61,423 nucleotides of DNA from Halocatena pleomorpha (GCF_003862495.1 NZ_RRCH01000040.1:1-61423); one strand, 5' to 3'; numbered from the stretch's first letter, positions 18,131 through 27,352 are shown. Notes: generated by a model not told the origin, from the sequence alone. Numbers and translations are program-made.

Positions 18131-19243
18131 CTACTTACATCCCAGCCCGCGATCGGCGTGATTTAGCCGTTCACAGCCGTCCTCGGTGACGACCACCAGG
18201 TCCTCGATCCGAACGCCGAACTCGCCGGGGACGTACACTCCGGGTTCGATGCTGAACACCATCCCCGGTTTCAGGGTACGGTCGTTGTCAGCCACGATGT
18301 ACGGCTCTTCGTGGACATCGAGACCGACACCGTGGCCGGTCCGGTGGATGAACTGCTCGCCGTATCCTGCCGATTCGATGACATCGCGCGCTGCGTCATC
18401 GACCGCGCTCGCGGTGACGCCGGGCGCGACGGCGTCGACTGCCGCCGCTTGTGCGTTTCTGACGATCTCATGCACATCAGCGACTGCCGCCGGTGGGTTC
18501 CCATCGAAGACGAGCGTTCTTGTTTGGTCGCTCGGGTAGCCATCAGCGCGCGTCCCGAAATCTAACACCACAGGCTCACCAGCACGGATCTCGCGGTCCC
18601 CGTGGCGGTGGTGTGGATCCGCGCCGTTGGGTCCGGATCCGATGATCGGCGCGAACGACACGCCCGTTCCGCCCGCCGCCTGCAGTTGCTTCTCGATGAC
18701 GGCCGCGAGTTCGGTTTCAGTCAGTCCAACCGCGTCCGAGCCGAGTTCCCTGAGCGACGCAACTACCTCGTCGGTGATCGTCGCTGCCGCTCGGAGGGCG
18801 TCAAGCTCCGCGTCGTCCTTGCGACGTCGAAGCGGCCCGAGCACCTCGCTCGCAAGCCCGAACGTCGCTGCCGGAAACAGCGATCGAAGCTCTTGGGTAA
18901 ACCGTGCCCCCATCGTGTCGTCGACAAGGAGACGGTTCTGCGGATCGATCGATGAATCCTCCACGACCGTTTTGATGAGTGTGAGGGGATCATCGCTGTC
19001 CGCCCACGTTCGCACGTCGGCCACCCACGTTTCGGCACGCAGTTGTTCCCCATACAGTTCAGGAACGACGAACACCGGCTCACCTCTCGCAGGGACGATG
19101 AAAAACAGGTGTCGCTCGCTCGGTTCCTCCACAACCGATGTCGTGTACTGGAGGTTTCGGCTCGGAAACAACACGACTGCCTCCGCTTTCTGGTCGCGGA
19201 GCCGTTGCTGACAGGCACGTGTTCGGCGCTCGAACGGTGTCAT
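18131..19243 (-). CDS. M24-family Xaa-Pro aminopeptidase
   Basis: This 370-residue protein starts at MTPFERRT. The N-terminal creatinase-like domain (about 1-130) precedes a pita-bread metallopeptidase domain. All five metal ligands are visible: Asp in VVLDFG, Asp in SDQTRT, His in HRTGHGVGLDVHEEP, Glu in SIEPGVY and Glu in VRIEDL. It should remove N-terminal residues ahead of proline, feeding peptide turnover. The gene lies 32 bases downstream of the HTH_10 regulator on the same strand, so the two may be cotranscribed. Confidence 0.9.
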   Translation of the reverse strand: MTPFERRTRACQQRLRDQKAEAVVLFPSRNLQYTTSVVEEPSERHLFFIVPARGEPVFVVPELYGEQLRAETWVADVRTWADSDDPLTLIKTVVEDSSIDPQNRLLVDDTMGARFTQELRSLFPAATFGLASEVLGPLRRRKDDAELDALRAAATITDEVVASLRELGSDAVGLTETELAAVIEKQLQAAGGTGVSFAPIIGSGPNGADPHHRHGDREIRAGEPVVLDFGTRADGYPSDQTRTLVFDGNPPAAVADVHEIVRNAQAAAVDAVAPGVTASAVDDAARDVIESAGYGEQFIHRTGHGVGLDVHEEPYIVADNDRTLKPGMVFSIEPGVYVPGEFGVRIEDLVVVTEDGCERLNHADRGLGCK

Positions 19244-19275
19244 ACACCGGTTTTCGATCGGCAATCATTAGTCCG

Positions 19276-19944
19276 TCACGTATCGCTGTTCGAGTTCGCG
19301 CCGCCGAGGGTGTTCTTAATGAGAAGATGACACCCTCGACGAAGACGTTCGGACGCTGCTTGGCGGGAGATGTCTAGCTCCCGTGCGAGATCCTCAAGCG
19401 TAATCGTCCGCGGAACGGTGTAATATCCCCGACTCATCGCCTTCTGCAGCGCGGTTTGCTGTTTCGGTGACAGTCCATACCGCCCTATCCGAGTCGACCC
19501 GTCGTCTTCGTACAACCCTTGAAGTGAGAGGGAAACGTCGTACTCGTCACATATTTTCCGAAACTGTCGGATTGCCCTCCGGTCAGGGAGTCGCATTCTG
19601 GTCTTGACGCCGTCTTCGCTGGCTAAAACCGAGAGCCGCGACGTGCCGGCTTCGAGTTCTGCTGGATACAGCACCATCTCTGATCGTTCAGTGACCTGCA
19701 CCCGGTACAGCCGACGATCGCCCGTGTCCTCGATCCGTGTCGAGTCCTCGACGGTGCGGTCGGACGCGAGTGCCGACTCGAACGTCTCGAAATCGTCGCC
19801 GTTTGCCCACAGAAACAGGATGGGTTGCTCAGAGTGTTCAGCGATCGCCTGTTCGACTCGCAACTGCATATCCGGAACCGTCGAGAGCGAATCCATGAGT
19901 GGGAAATTCGGATTGAAGAGACGAAACTCAGCGATAAGACTCAT
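19276..19944 (-). CDS. Bat-type transcriptional regulator with HTH_10 domain
   Basis: This 222-residue haloarchaeal regulator of the bacterio-opsin-activator type has an N-terminal sensor-like domain of about 150 residues. The C-terminal HTH_10 domain reads LSPKQQTALQKAMSRGYY, VPRTITLEDLARELDISRQAASERLRRG. No PAS or GAF domain is plain. The target is unknown. It precedes the Xaa-Pro peptidase on the same strand. Confidence 0.85.
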   Translation of the reverse strand: MSLIAEFRLFNPNFPLMDSLSTVPDMQLRVEQAIAEHSEQPILFLWANGDDFETFESALASDRTVEDSTRIEDTGDRRLYRVQVTERSEMVLYPAELEAGTSRLSVLASEDGVKTRMRLPDRRAIRQFRKICDEYDVSLSLQGLYEDDGSTRIGRYGLSPKQQTALQKAMSRGYYTVPRTITLEDLARELDISRQAASERLRRGCHLLIKNTLGGANSNSDT

Positions 19945-20124
19945 AACCTAAGTGGGACACCGATCGATAAAACATTGATCGTACGCCGTCACCCAGTTGT
20001 TGTGTCGTCCGTACATTCGTTCGATCATTATAGCTCGAAAATCATGTCCCAGTGTCGTAGCACGGTGGCGACGTTCGTCGACGGACGTCTCAACGCTGAA
20101 GGCGGTGGCCTGCTTATTTCGGTC

Positions 20125-21069
20125 ATGAGCCATCCACGACACCGGATTGCGCGGGCGCTCGCCGAAAGCGACGGATCAGTGTCCGGACCGACGCTTGCAG
20201 AGGCGCTTTCGGTTTCACGGACAGCAGTATGGAAACAGATCGAAGGACTCCGTGAGGAGGGATTCGAGATCGAAAGCGACGAGAGCGGCTACCGGTTGGT
20301 AGCCGTTCCAGAACGGGGTTCGACAGCACTGTCGTTAGGTCTCGACGCGCCATTTGAGATCGAGTATCACGAGGCGATCGACAGCACGAACCGGCGTGCG
20401 CGGGAACTGGCAGAGGACGGCGCGACGGACACTGTGGTCGTTGCCAACGCACAAACCGCGGGTCGCGGGCGTCTCAACCGATCGTGGGAGTCCCCTCCTG
20501 GCGGCGTCTACGTGAGCATCCTTAGCCGTCCCGATCGTCCGCCCGCTGAAGCCCCCCTGTACACCCTTGCTGGGGCAGTAGCGACGACGCGCGCGGTGCG
20601 CGAAACGGGACTCGACGCGCGGATCAAGTGGCCCAACGATGTGCTCCTCGTTGCGGACGACACCGAGTCTAAGATCGCGGGGATTCTGACTGAAATGCAG
20701 GGTGAGACCGACCGTATCGCGTGGCTTACTGTCGGTATCGGCGTAAACATGGACGATCCGGGAATCGAGGGAGCCACTGGTCTCCGGGCGGAACTCGACG
20801 AGCACGTCTCATTGCGGGCGTTCGTTCAACGCCTATTGGAATCGTTCGAGGCGCTGCGCGAGCAGGATCCTGAATCGATACTCGCCAGTTGGCGCGAGGT
20901 TGCTGCCACATTAGGCCAGCGCGTTCGCGTCGAAACGCCGGACGGCGTCGTCGTCGGGCGCGCCGTCGATGTCGAACCGCCGGGTGCGCTCGTTGTCGAA
21001 ACGAACGACGAAACTGTCAGTCTTCACGCCGGAGACTGTGAACATCTGCGGTGTGCACAACTCCACTGA
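20125..21069 (+). CDS. birA: Biotin--[acetyl-CoA carboxylase] ligase, bifunctional BirA type
   Basis: This 314-residue protein starts at MSHPRHRIARAL; the open frame extends upstream but conserved sequence begins here. The N-terminal winged helix (PTLAEALSVSRTAVWKQIEGLREEGF) is the HTH_11 domain, so it can both biotinylate and bind DNA. The ligase domain has DSTNRRARELAEDG, the biotinyl-AMP loop AGRGRLNRSWESPPGG and KWPNDVLL. The C-terminal SH3-like domain is present (TPDGVVVGRAVDVEPPGAL). It activates biotin for acyl-CoA carboxylases; no carboxylase gene lies in the window. Confidence 0.92.
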   Translation: MSHPRHRIARALAESDGSVSGPTLAEALSVSRTAVWKQIEGLREEGFEIESDESGYRLVAVPERGSTALSLGLDAPFEIEYHEAIDSTNRRARELAEDGATDTVVVANAQTAGRGRLNRSWESPPGGVYVSILSRPDRPPAEAPLYTLAGAVATTRAVRETGLDARIKWPNDVLLVADDTESKIAGILTEMQGETDRIAWLTVGIGVNMDDPGIEGATGLRAELDEHVSLRAFVQRLLESFEALREQDPESILASWREVAATLGQRVRVETPDGVVVGRAVDVEPPGALVVETNDETVSLHAGDCEHLRCAQLH

Positions 21070-21175
21070 GCGGCGATCCATCACGTAGTGACTGGTGTGG
21101 ACAGCCATCAAATATTGCGTGGCATCGAATCCTCACGCAACATTGATTTTTCATGGGCCGCATACGATCGGGATA

Positions 21176-23179
21176 ATGGCTGATAGCGAGGAGAGTGATG
21201 TCTCGAACTGGCGAGAGGCTGAACGCCGACACGGCACTGATGATGAGGCGATTGGTGTATCTACGCTTGGACGACTGTTCGAAGGGAGTACTAGTCGCAA
21301 CCGTGACCGGATTGCACAGATGTACAAAGGCGGTGTGTACGACCGTTCGCTCGTTTCGGCGGGGGTGATCGATGCCTCGGCCGCTGGGCGGTACGCACAG
21401 TTGACCTACAACGAGATGCAACACATCGTCCACAATCTCGCCGCCGGCTTTCGAGATCAGGGGATCGAGCCGGGTGCCCGCGTCGGACTCTTTGCGAGCA
21501 CCCGAATGGAGTGGGCGCAAGTCGATTTCGCGCTGCACGTCGCGGGCGGCGTTGTGACCACGGTGTACACCGAATCCTCGTCGGACCAAGTGCAGTATCT
21601 CCTCGGAGATTGTAGTGCCTCGGCAGTCGTTGTCGAGAATCAGGAGCTGCTAGAGCGCGTCCTCGCTGTTGAGGACCAACTCGACCTTTCCCTGATCGTC
21701 GTCATGGACGAGTTTACTGGCTACGAGAACCGAGAAGACATACTCACGCTTGGTGAACTCCACCGCCATGGCGAGGGGATTTCATGGCCGTTGAAGCTCG
21801 AAAGCTGGCTCAACGAACGTGATGTTGACGATTTGGCGAGCATCATCTACACCTCCGGAACGACCGGAAAGCCAAAGGGCGTGAAACTCACTCACAGACA
21901 GCTCAGATCGAACATCAACCAGATCAGAAAGCGGCTCGGTCCGCGCCCGGACAAGGATCCTGATCTCCCCGTGTTCGACGAGGAGGTGACAACACTGGCG
22001 TTTCTGCCCCTCGCTCACGTGTTCGAGCGGACCGCCAATCACTTCCTGATATTCGCCTCCGGAGCGACGGTGGCGTACGCCGAATCATCGGATACGGTGG
22101 CGGACGATCTCCAGACCGTCCAGCCGACGAACATAGCGAGTGTGCCCCGTATTTATGAGCGGATCTACGACAGTATGCTTGAACAGGTCAGCGGGTCATC
22201 GCTCAAAGAACGCATCTTCGATTGGTCCGTTGGCGTCGCCCGCGAACACGCCCGCACCGATTCCCCCGGGATCACCCACCGGATAAAACACGCACTGGCC
22301 GATCGATTAGTGTATAGCGACGTGAAAGAGAAGCTCGGCGGAAACATCAACATCTTCATCAGCGGCGGCGGGAGCCTCTCGAAGGACCTCTCTGAACTGT
22401 TCTTGGGGATGGGTGTTCGTATCGTCGAAGGATACGGACTCACCGAAGCCGCTCCTGTGGTGAGCGTCAATCCACTTGAGAACGTTCAGCCAGGAACGCT
22501 CGGGCCGCCCGTGCCTGGTGTTGAGGTCGCGATCGATCAAACCGTGCTGAGTGAGGAGCAAAAACGGCGTACAACGAGCGATATCGGTGAACTGCTGGTT
22601 CGCGGACCGAACGTCACGGAGGGCTACTGGAAAAACCAATCGGCGACCGAAGACGCGTTCACCGACGGCTGGCTTCGGACTGGTGACATCGTTGAACAAA
22701 CTGAAGACGATTATCTCGTCTTCCACGACCGAATCAAACAGGTTCTCGTTCTCTCGACGGGGAAAAATATCAGTCCTCGACCTATCGAAGACGAGTTTGC
22801 AACCAGCGACCGGATCGAACAGATCATGGTCATCGGAGACAACGAGAAGTTCGTCGCTGCGTTGATCGTTCCGAACTTCGAAACCATCGAACGGTGGGCC
22901 GCCCACCACCAGATCAATCTCCCTGACGACAAAGCAGCAATCTGTCAGAATGATCGGGTAAAACGGTGGATCCTCGAGGAAGTCGATATGGTAAACGAGC
23001 ACCTCGAATACGAAGAACGAATCAAGATGTTCGAACTCATTCCCGAGGAGTGGACGCCTGAGAACGATCTCCTCACTCCATCGCTGAAGAAAAAGCGCCG
23101 CAACATCTTACAGCGGTATGCCGGACAGGTCGACCGGATCTACGCCGACCAAAAACGTCCTGCCCTCCCTGAAAGTTGA
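21176..23179 (+). CDS. Long-chain acyl-CoA synthetase (AMP-forming)
   Basis: This 667-residue adenylate-forming enzyme starts at MADSEESD. It carries the P-loop motif IIYTSGTTGKPKGVKLTH, the A5 motif VEGYGLTEAAPVVS, the A7 motif WLRTGDI, and KNISPRPIEDEF leading to the C-terminal domain. The family (FAA1/FadD15-like) activates long-chain fatty acids to acyl-CoA at the membrane. It could feed the beta-oxidation genes near 8-10 kb, although it is not linked to them. It lies 106 bases after birA on the same strand. Confidence 0.92.
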   Translation: MADSEESDVSNWREAERRHGTDDEAIGVSTLGRLFEGSTSRNRDRIAQMYKGGVYDRSLVSAGVIDASAAGRYAQLTYNEMQHIVHNLAAGFRDQGIEPGARVGLFASTRMEWAQVDFALHVAGGVVTTVYTESSSDQVQYLLGDCSASAVVVENQELLERVLAVEDQLDLSLIVVMDEFTGYENREDILTLGELHRHGEGISWPLKLESWLNERDVDDLASIIYTSGTTGKPKGVKLTHRQLRSNINQIRKRLGPRPDKDPDLPVFDEEVTTLAFLPLAHVFERTANHFLIFASGATVAYAESSDTVADDLQTVQPTNIASVPRIYERIYDSMLEQVSGSSLKERIFDWSVGVAREHARTDSPGITHRIKHALADRLVYSDVKEKLGGNINIFISGGGSLSKDLSELFLGMGVRIVEGYGLTEAAPVVSVNPLENVQPGTLGPPVPGVEVAIDQTVLSEEQKRRTTSDIGELLVRGPNVTEGYWKNQSATEDAFTDGWLRTGDIVEQTEDDYLVFHDRIKQVLVLSTGKNISPRPIEDEFATSDRIEQIMVIGDNEKFVAALIVPNFETIERWAAHHQINLPDDKAAICQNDRVKRWILEEVDMVNEHLEYEERIKMFELIPEEWTPENDLLTPSLKKKRRNILQRYAGQVDRIYADQKRPALPES

Positions 23180-23426
23180 GCTTCACCCAATCAACGTGAT
23201 ATCGACGATTTCGTGGATGCACACCCAACCCGTCGGCCTGAGAAAGCCGATCGGCACCGCTTTTGACGGTTATCAGTACAAAATAATAATAATGATGATG
23301 ATATAATTTATATAGGAGGTGGTGTTGCACTGTTCGATCGGGTATAACGACTGCGCGTTCTTGAACTGACGTTCGTTTCGAGAGTCGAGAGACGGTGGTG
23401 ACCACTTCAGTTTTCGAGACACGCGG

Positions 23427-23912
23427 TTACTGATCGGGATCGTCTCGCGCGAGAAAGCCGTGATAGGAACAGACGTACTCGTGTCGAATTATCTGTTCGT
23501 CTTCGATTTCGAGTCCAAGATCGTACAGGTCTTTTCCGATTCGACTCAGATCCTCGTGATCGGCTCCGAGAACGTTGATATAGACGTTTTCGTGTCCGCT
23601 CATGATCTCGCGCACCGCTTCAACGCCAGAGATTTCGAGCGCCTGTTTGGCGAGTGTTTCCCGTTCTAGGATCAGTGCTGAACGGATCAGTTTCGCGTAC
23701 AGCGGAAATCCCGCTGCCTCGTAGTCGATATCGACGTGATAGCCGGTAATGATCCCTTCGTCTTCTAACCGTTGCAGCCGTTTTCGGACCGTACTGGAAG
23801 AAACGCCCTATTCTTCGGCGATGTCTCCCGAGGAGGTGTTCCGGGCGTCTTGCTGGAGGGAATAGAGGATGTAGCGATCGAGTTCGTCGAGCCTCCCGTT
23901 TTTCATCACCAT
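23427..23912 (-). pseudogene. Lrp/AsnC-family regulator interrupted by an in-frame amber codon
   Basis: Read as one frame from ATG at 23912, the protein has 161 codons and fits an Lrp/AsnC regulator throughout: LDELDRYILYSLQQDARN, then GVSSSTVRKRLQRLEDEGIITGY (in two parts) and a ligand-binding half with VYINVLGADHEDL. Codon 35 is TAG (23810-23808), in the turn of the helix-turn-helix between AEE and GVSSS, where a Gln, Leu or Glu codon would be expected. Nothing else in the frame is damaged. A CAG-to-TAG or TTG-to-TAG change or a base-call error is the likely cause. Without suppression, only a fragment lacking DNA binding could be made. Confidence 0.8.
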
Positions 23913-23956
23913 CCAGTAGTGAGAATCCAGTACTGAATGTTTTGTGTGAGTGTCGA

Positions 23957-24610
23957 TCAGTCGACGAGCGTCGAGAGAACGCGTGATTCGGCCTTTCGGA
24001 GGTGCTCATCGATCGTTGAGGGAGCGCAGTCGAGTTCGTTTGCGAGCTTTTCGTGTGTCGTTTGGCGTGGAATCTCATAATACCCCGTCTCGACCGCTAA
24101 CTGGAACACTTCGGCTTGGCGTTCGGTGAGTAACGACAGGAGGTACGGTCGTTCGGGCGAATACTGACCCACCTGCTCGACAGAGATCTGGATATCTTCC
24201 GGAAGATCTTCGAGTGCTCGGCGTAACATGTCGTGGGTCCCGACGACGGTCACGCGAAGTCCGCCGCGATCGGTGAACGCGAGCGGCGTATCGATGATGA
24301 GTGCGTATTTCTGGGCAAGCGCCATCAGCTTTCCCGCTGGCTCTCCGGGTCGAACGTGGAGGTACAGGTGAAACACGTCTCCCTCTACGTCGAGAACGTC
24401 GTGGGCGATGACATCGGTAATCTCGGTAAGGACTCCCTGAAGCTGAGGCGCGTCACCGCGAAGTCGATACAGCATGACGCCAGTGCCGTCTCCGAGTGCA
24501 TTGATATGCAGTAATGCCTCACGGGTCACGTGTACGTTCTCCGCGATGATCGTATCTACCGGATGAATGGATCCCTCTTCGGGAGTCAGCGTGAAATCGA
24601 AGTACCTCAT
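23957..24610 (-). CDS. HTH_10 (Bat-type) transcriptional regulator
   Basis: This protein of about 217 residues starts at MRYFDFTLTPEEG, the usual beginning for the family; an upstream ATG would add 12 residues. The N-terminal sensor-like half is about 150 residues. The C-terminal HTH_10 domain reads LTERQAEVFQLAVETGYYEIPR, then TTHEKLANELDCAPSTIDEHLRKAE. It lies 44 bases upstream of the broken Lrp/AsnC gene on the same strand. The target is unknown. Confidence 0.82.
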   Translation of the reverse strand: MRYFDFTLTPEEGSIHPVDTIIAENVHVTREALLHINALGDGTGVMLYRLRGDAPQLQGVLTEITDVIAHDVLDVEGDVFHLYLHVRPGEPAGKLMALAQKYALIIDTPLAFTDRGGLRVTVVGTHDMLRRALEDLPEDIQISVEQVGQYSPERPYLLSLLTERQAEVFQLAVETGYYEIPRQTTHEKLANELDCAPSTIDEHLRKAESRVLSTLVD

Positions 24611-24701
24611 CAGTGGCTCATCCGTGCTATCCAGAATATACCGCATGATTGTTTATCCTTTTCGTTCCCACTATCTTTCGTCACGGAGAGTATCCGACTG
24701 A

Positions 24702-25109
24702 TTATTCGCCTTCGACACCTGTCACCCGAACGTCTTCGTCGTCGATATCATCGACAGCATCGAGGAGTGCAGACTGATCACCAGTGGCTTCATAGTAAAA
24801 GACGACATCGAACGTGCCGTTTCGGAGCAGCTGCTGGCACTCCCAAACGAACGCGTCATCGGCAAGCGTGAGTCCTTGGTGTTGGTTCAGCCCAAATTCT
24901 GGATCATCGTTCCCGGAATACACGTACGTCTCGCCCGCGTCGGCGTGTTCTGCGATCCGATCACCAACCGCAAGTGTGAGTTGGTGAAGACGAGACTCTT
25001 GGTCGTTGCCCAGTTCCGTATGGACGATGAGCCCGTTCAGTTCGATCTCGCCCGGTTCGAGCAGCGCTTTCGTTCGTGCGATGAGATCTTCATCGAGAAC
25101 GTTGTCCAT
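24702..25109 (-). CDS. Haloarchaeal DUF5778-like protein
   Basis: This 135-residue protein starts at MDNVLDEDLIART. It is an acidic, single-domain cytoplasmic protein with the conserved segments LLEPGEIELNGLIVHTEL, YVYSGNDDPEF and HQGLTLADDAFVWECQQLL, and ends in VTGVEGE. The pattern matches a conserved haloarchaeal family of unknown function. It lies between a regulator and the cold-shock pair on the same strand. Confidence 0.65.
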   Translation of the reverse strand: MDNVLDEDLIARTKALLEPGEIELNGLIVHTELGNDQESRLHQLTLAVGDRIAEHADAGETYVYSGNDDPEFGLNQHQGLTLADDAFVWECQQLLRNGTFDVVFYYEATGDQSALLDAVDDIDDEDVRVTGVEGE

Positions 25110-25216
25110 ACCCGCATATGGACCGCTGATCCGTATACTTCTCACGATCACACGATTGGTCTTGCCACTCGACGATTATCGTATAAAAAACCGCGTTCAG
25201 TCTACTGCAGACTGTG

Positions 25217-25411
25217 TTACAATCGAGTGAGTTCCGAGGCGCGCGGGCCTTTATCGGCCTGCTCGATCTCGAACTCGACTTCTTGGCCTTCTTCGAGGTC
25301 AGGACCTCCGACGTCTTCCATGTGGAAAAACACGTCCTCGTCAGCGTCCTCAGTATCGATGAAACCGTAGCCTCCCGTATCGTTGAAGAAATCAACCGTA
25401 CCAGTTGCCAT
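25217..25411 (-). CDS. Cold-shock protein (CspA-type OB fold), copy 1
   Basis: This 64-residue single cold-shock domain protein has GTVDFFNDTGGYGFI (RNP1-like GYGFI) and DVFFHMEDV (RNP2-like VFFH). Haloarchaeal members bind single-stranded nucleic acid and act as RNA chaperones. It lies 2 bases downstream of a nearly identical gene, so the two arose by tandem duplication and share a transcript. Confidence 0.95.
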   Translation of the reverse strand: MATGTVDFFNDTGGYGFIDTEDADEDVFFHMEDVGGPDLEEGQEVEFEIEQADKGPRASELTRL

Positions 25412-25413
25412 GA

Positions 25414-25608
25414 TTAGAGCCTCGTTAGTTCTTTTGCACGCGGGCCTTTATCGGCCTGCACTATCTCGAACTCGACTTCCTGACCTTCTTCGAGGTCAGG
25501 ACCTCCGACGTCTTCCATGTGGAAAAACACGTCCTCGTCGGACTCGTCAGTATCGATGAAACCGTAACCGCCAGTGTCGTTGAAGAAATCAACCGTACCG
25601 GTCGCCAT
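25414..25608 (-). CDS. Cold-shock protein (CspA-type OB fold), copy 2
   Basis: This 64-residue protein differs from its downstream neighbour at only a few positions (TDESDED for TEDADED, IVQADKGPRAKE for IEQADKGPRASE). It has the same GYGFI and VFFHMEDV motifs. It is the promoter-proximal gene of the tandem pair and is divergent from the cis-prenyltransferase gene across 110 bases. A third paralogue lies at 55355. Confidence 0.95.
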   Translation of the reverse strand: MATGTVDFFNDTGGYGFIDTDESDEDVFFHMEDVGGPDLEEGQEVEFEIVQADKGPRAKELTRL

Positions 25609-25718
25609 TGCGTTTTACTGGTGGTGACGCCCCTATTAAAATCCTCTGGGTGATGATTCCCGCGCGGACACCAACCACCGGTCACAAGTTTCATACGCTC
25701 AGACGGACACCTCCTGGT

Positions 25719-26618
25719 ATGTTACGACGGTTTCGTCGGTGGGCGCTCGACCTGTACGAGCGAAATCTCGAACGCGAGTTCTCCGGCGTACCGAGCCACA
25801 TCGCTGTCATTCAGGACGGCAACCGCCGATACGCCGATAAACGCGGCGAGGGAACGGCGTTCGGCCACCGCGAAGGAGTGAAAACCACGGAATCGATACT
25901 CGAATGGTGTGCGGATCTCGGCGTCGAAGAGCTCACCTTATACACTTTTTCGACTGAGAATTTTAATCGTCCGCCAGACCAGCGCAAAGAGCTGTTTGAT
26001 CTCATCGAATCTAAGCTACGAACGTTCGCAGACGAATCTGAGATCCACGAACGGAAGGTACGTATCCGTGCGATCGGACAGATTCACCGGCTTCCGAGTC
26101 GGGTACGGGACGCAATCGACTACGCCGAATCGAAAACCGCCGAGTACGACTGTTTTCATCTGAACGTCGCGCTCGCGTACGGCGGGCGCGCGGAGTTGCT
26201 TGACGCCGCCCGTGACGCCGCTGCCGCTGTCGACCGCGGCGACCTCTCGCCTGATGAGATCGGTGTCGACGACATCGAAGAGCGGTTGTACTCCCACTCC
26301 GGGCGCGATGTCGATCTCATCATCCGAACCGGAGGCGCAGAACGCACGAGTAACTTCCTCCCGTGGCACGCCAACGGTAACGAGGCCGCCGTGTTCTTCT
26401 GTACGCCGTACTGGCCCGAATTCAGACGGATCGATCTCTTACGCGCGATCCGGACCTACGAGTCACGTCAACAGTCCTGGCGCAGAACGCGCGTCCAACG
26501 CGCGATCACGTTGGTACGTGTTCTCGGATCGGACGACGGACTCCGGTCTCGTCTTCGTAGACAGGTAGGCGAATTCGACGGATTCGATATCGAAGACGAA
26601 CCCGCTCCTAAGCAGTGA
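25719..26618 (+). CDS. uppS: cis-Prenyltransferase (undecaprenyl/polyprenyl diphosphate synthase)
   Basis: This 299-residue enzyme starts at MLRRFRRW. It carries the full active site: Asp33 in QDGNRRYA, FGHREGVKT, TLYTFSTENFNRP, and further on DLIIRTGGAERTSNFLPW. It elongates allylic diphosphates with isopentenyl diphosphate into the long lipid carriers used for glycan assembly on S-layer and archaellin glycoproteins. The 3' end converges on a second, degenerate paralogue only 9 bases away. Confidence 0.93.
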   Translation: MLRRFRRWALDLYERNLEREFSGVPSHIAVIQDGNRRYADKRGEGTAFGHREGVKTTESILEWCADLGVEELTLYTFSTENFNRPPDQRKELFDLIESKLRTFADESEIHERKVRIRAIGQIHRLPSRVRDAIDYAESKTAEYDCFHLNVALAYGGRAELLDAARDAAAAVDRGDLSPDEIGVDDIEERLYSHSGRDVDLIIRTGGAERTSNFLPWHANGNEAAVFFCTPYWPEFRRIDLLRAIRTYESRQQSWRRTRVQRAITLVRVLGSDDGLRSRLRRQVGEFDGFDIEDEPAPKQ

Positions 26619-26627
26619 GTGCACGCT

Positions 26628-27287
26628 TTACGCGCCAAACCGTCGTTGTCGCTCCTGAAAATCCAAAATCGCGCGCAGATAATCCCGCTTTCTGAAGTCT
26701 CGCCAGTTGATGTCGGTGAAATACAACTCGGAGTACACCGACTGCCAGATCATGAAATCCGACAGCCGTTCGGCACCGGTTTTGATGATGAGATCCGGGT
26801 CCGTAGGAAAGACGAGGTGTTGCTCGATCTGTGTCTCGTCGATCGCGTCGGCGGTCAACTCACCCTGTTCGACGCTTCGAGTGACCTGTTGTACGGCCTT
26901 CGCAAATTCAGCTTTTCCACCGAGTCCGATGCTCACCTGAATCGGCGTGTCAACCCGCTCGTTGTCATCCGGAACTCGGATCGCAAGCTCGCGGGGAGTT
27001 TCAATTTCAGAGAGGGCGCTTTCGAGCGTCGGTACTGCGGCTTCGTCGAGCACACTCACGTACACCATGACGCGCCGGGCACCGTTCTCGAACGCCCACC
27101 GAAAGAATGCCTCAAGCGTTGAGTACGCCCCCGGATTGAGGAGGTCCCGTTCGGTGATCACGAGCGCGATGCTTTGGGGAAGGTCCGCATCGTTCCACCT
27201 CGTCCGAGCAGCGAGATACCGGTCGTATAGGGACACGTGTGTAGAAAGCGGATAAACAAGCCTAAACTTCACGGCCTTGATCGCCAT
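26628..27287 (-). CDS. Degenerate cis-prenyltransferase-like protein
   Basis: This 219-residue protein is clearly homologous to undecaprenyl diphosphate synthases in its C-terminal half (DLIIKTGAERLSDFMIWQ, VYSELYF, RRFGA at the end). In place of the catalytic D-G-N-R-R loop it has ALVITERDLLNPG, with no Gly-Asn-Arg. The N-terminus (LVYPLSTHVSLYDRYL) is also unlike the enzyme. It is probably a non-catalytic subunit or a protein with another role. It is convergent with uppS and divergent from the DUF92 gene, and this grouping is known in other haloarchaea. Confidence 0.8.
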   Translation of the reverse strand: MAIKAVKFRLVYPLSTHVSLYDRYLAARTRWNDADLPQSIALVITERDLLNPGAYSTLEAFFRWAFENGARRVMVYVSVLDEAAVPTLESALSEIETPRELAIRVPDDNERVDTPIQVSIGLGGKAEFAKAVQQVTRSVEQGELTADAIDETQIEQHLVFPTDPDLIIKTGAERLSDFMIWQSVYSELYFTDINWRDFRKRDYLRAILDFQERQRRFGA

Positions 27288-27340
27288 GCCGTCCCCCCGT
27301 TCTATACCCCTACGAGAATGTGGCCCACCATGATAAATTT

Positions 27341-27352
27341 TTCATTAATGAA
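27341..27352. promoter_or_regulatory. Perfect 12-base palindrome between divergent genes
   Basis: TTCATTAATGAA is perfectly symmetrical and is flanked by AT-rich runs. It lies between the start of the degenerate cis-prenyltransferase gene (leftward) and the DUF92 gene (rightward), about 50 bases from either start, where one protein could affect both promoters. Confidence 0.3.

Noticed and set aside
23808-23810. Amber codon as pyrrolysine
   Set aside because: The family has no pyrrolysine members, the gene is a regulator rather than a methylamine enzyme, and no pyl genes are visible.
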